In this document: positions 61,168 to 61,471 of the stretch, piece by piece
Position numbering within the stretch: the first letter of the stretch is position 1
Layout of the letters: every line of letters starts with the position of its first letter
Source of the DNA: Actinomyces israelii DSM 43320
GTDB lineage: Bacteria; Actinomycetota; Actinomycetes; Actinomycetales; Actinomycetaceae
NCBI RefSeq assembly: GCF_000711965.1
Contig: NZ_JONS01000024.1
Location: forward strand, 1-61,471
DNA length: 61,471 nucleotides
Reading direction: 5' to 3'
Made by a program: the position numbers and the translations under genes
Notes under the pieces: model-generated
Database searches by the model: none
What the model saw: only the letters and a program-made list of their open reading frames with translations
Told to the model about the DNA's origin: nothing

Positions 61168-61321
61168 TTTTTTGTGCCATGGTTTGCCTGCTTTTTGGTG
61201 GGTGGGCTTGTTTTGTCTGGTGGTTTTGTTTTCTGGTTGTGGTTGCTGCTGTGTGCTGTCCTGTGTGGGGTGGTGTGTGGTGGTGGTTGTGGCTGGGGCT
61301 TGTTTTTTTGGGTTGGTTGGT

Positions 61322-61471
61322 TTTTTTGGAGAGTTTGATCCTGGCTCAGGACGAACGCTGGCGGCGTGCTTAACACATGCAAGTCGAACGGGTCTGCCTT
61401 GTTTTTTGCGGGGTGGGTTAGTGGCGAACGGGTGAGTAACACGTGAGTAACCTGCCCCTCACTTCTGGATA
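61322..61471 (+). rRNA. 16S rRNA, 5' end (runs off right edge)
   Basis: GAGAGTTTGATCCTGGCTCA, then the universal GACGAACGCTGGCGGCGTGC and AACACATGCAAGTCGAACGG, are the first conserved segments of bacterial 16S rRNA. GTGGCGAACGGGTGAGTAAC and the following CACGTGAGTAACCTGCCC are typical of Actinomycetaceae. The mature 5' end is placed by analogy. Confidence 0.97.

Noticed and set aside
61093..61435. Short hydrophobic reading frames in the rRNA leader
   Set aside because: They are by-products of the GT-rich leader and run into 16S rRNA.

Overview
The window is high-GC actinobacterial DNA. The first ~150 bases of a 16S rRNA gene at the right edge, an actinobacterial rRNA leader, and the repertoire (SepX/GlpR, DUF2993, FHA/PP2C signalling, IdeR-type iron box) point to the Actinomycetaceae, most likely Actinomyces. 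The species cannot be fixed from the sequence alone.

Region 1 (1-9126) is accessory. It holds an IS630-type transposase tail and a set of small or duplicated-domain proteins that look like immunity proteins of contact-dependent or polymorphic toxin systems (Imm1-like, YezG/DUF600-like, tandem two-domain paralogues), some truncated or read-through. A cation efflux protein, a TRIC channel and a YtxH-like protein are interspersed. Region 2 (9162-14562) has an App1-type phosphatase, a GT87 mannosyltransferase-like protein, an MFS transporter and a membrane-anchored variant-leucine-rich-repeat protein with a 57-bp tandem repeat. Region 3 (14776-25103) is a long co-directional run: PP2C phosphatase, two FHA proteins, a DUF2993 protein, then MoxR-DUF58-small membrane protein-VWA-VWA-TPR (a Bat-type operon). 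Region 4 (25580-31293) is conserved chromosomal core: mscL, a SAF-domain protein, 5-formyl-THF cyclo-ligase, MoeA/Glp, a RimJ-like acetyltransferase and SepX/GlpR, which is the actinobacterial division locus. A tRNA-Ala(CGC) follows.

Region 5 (31538-59656, possibly to 60486) is the main attraction: a complete thiazoline/oxazoline metallophore gene cluster. It has a phosphopantetheinyl transferase divergent from an ECF-type importer (S, T, double-A), a YbtP/YbtQ-like ABC pair and a TetR regulator. An iron box then precedes NRPS-1 (ArCP-Cy-A-PCP-Cy-PCP), followed by an inverted thiazolinyl imide reductase gene, NRPS-2 (docking-Cy-A[MT]-PCP-TE), a saccharopine-dehydrogenase-like protein, two free-standing methyltransferase-like proteins, a type II thioesterase, an aryl-AMP ligase and an O-methyltransferase. 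Inferred flow: the aryl-AMP ligase loads the ArCP; three Cy domains build up to three heterocycles from Cys/Ser/Thr-type residues; the reductase and methyltransferases tailor them; the TE releases the product. Unlike yersiniabactin or pyochelin clusters there is no salicylate synthase, the aryl-acid pocket is atypical, NRPS-1 lacks the epimerase-like insert of its A domain, and one free-standing methyltransferase carries a catalytically dead thiazolinyl-imide-reductase-like N-terminus. These make the product and part of the machinery look undescribed.

Two further patterns run through the window. One is a family of mostly intergenic repeats built from the half-site CGAGATCGGT (or its complement) spaced exactly 22 bp. 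The other is a tendency for in-frame 9-bp tandem repeats in linker regions. The right end holds two good rRNA promoters and the start of an rRNA operon.
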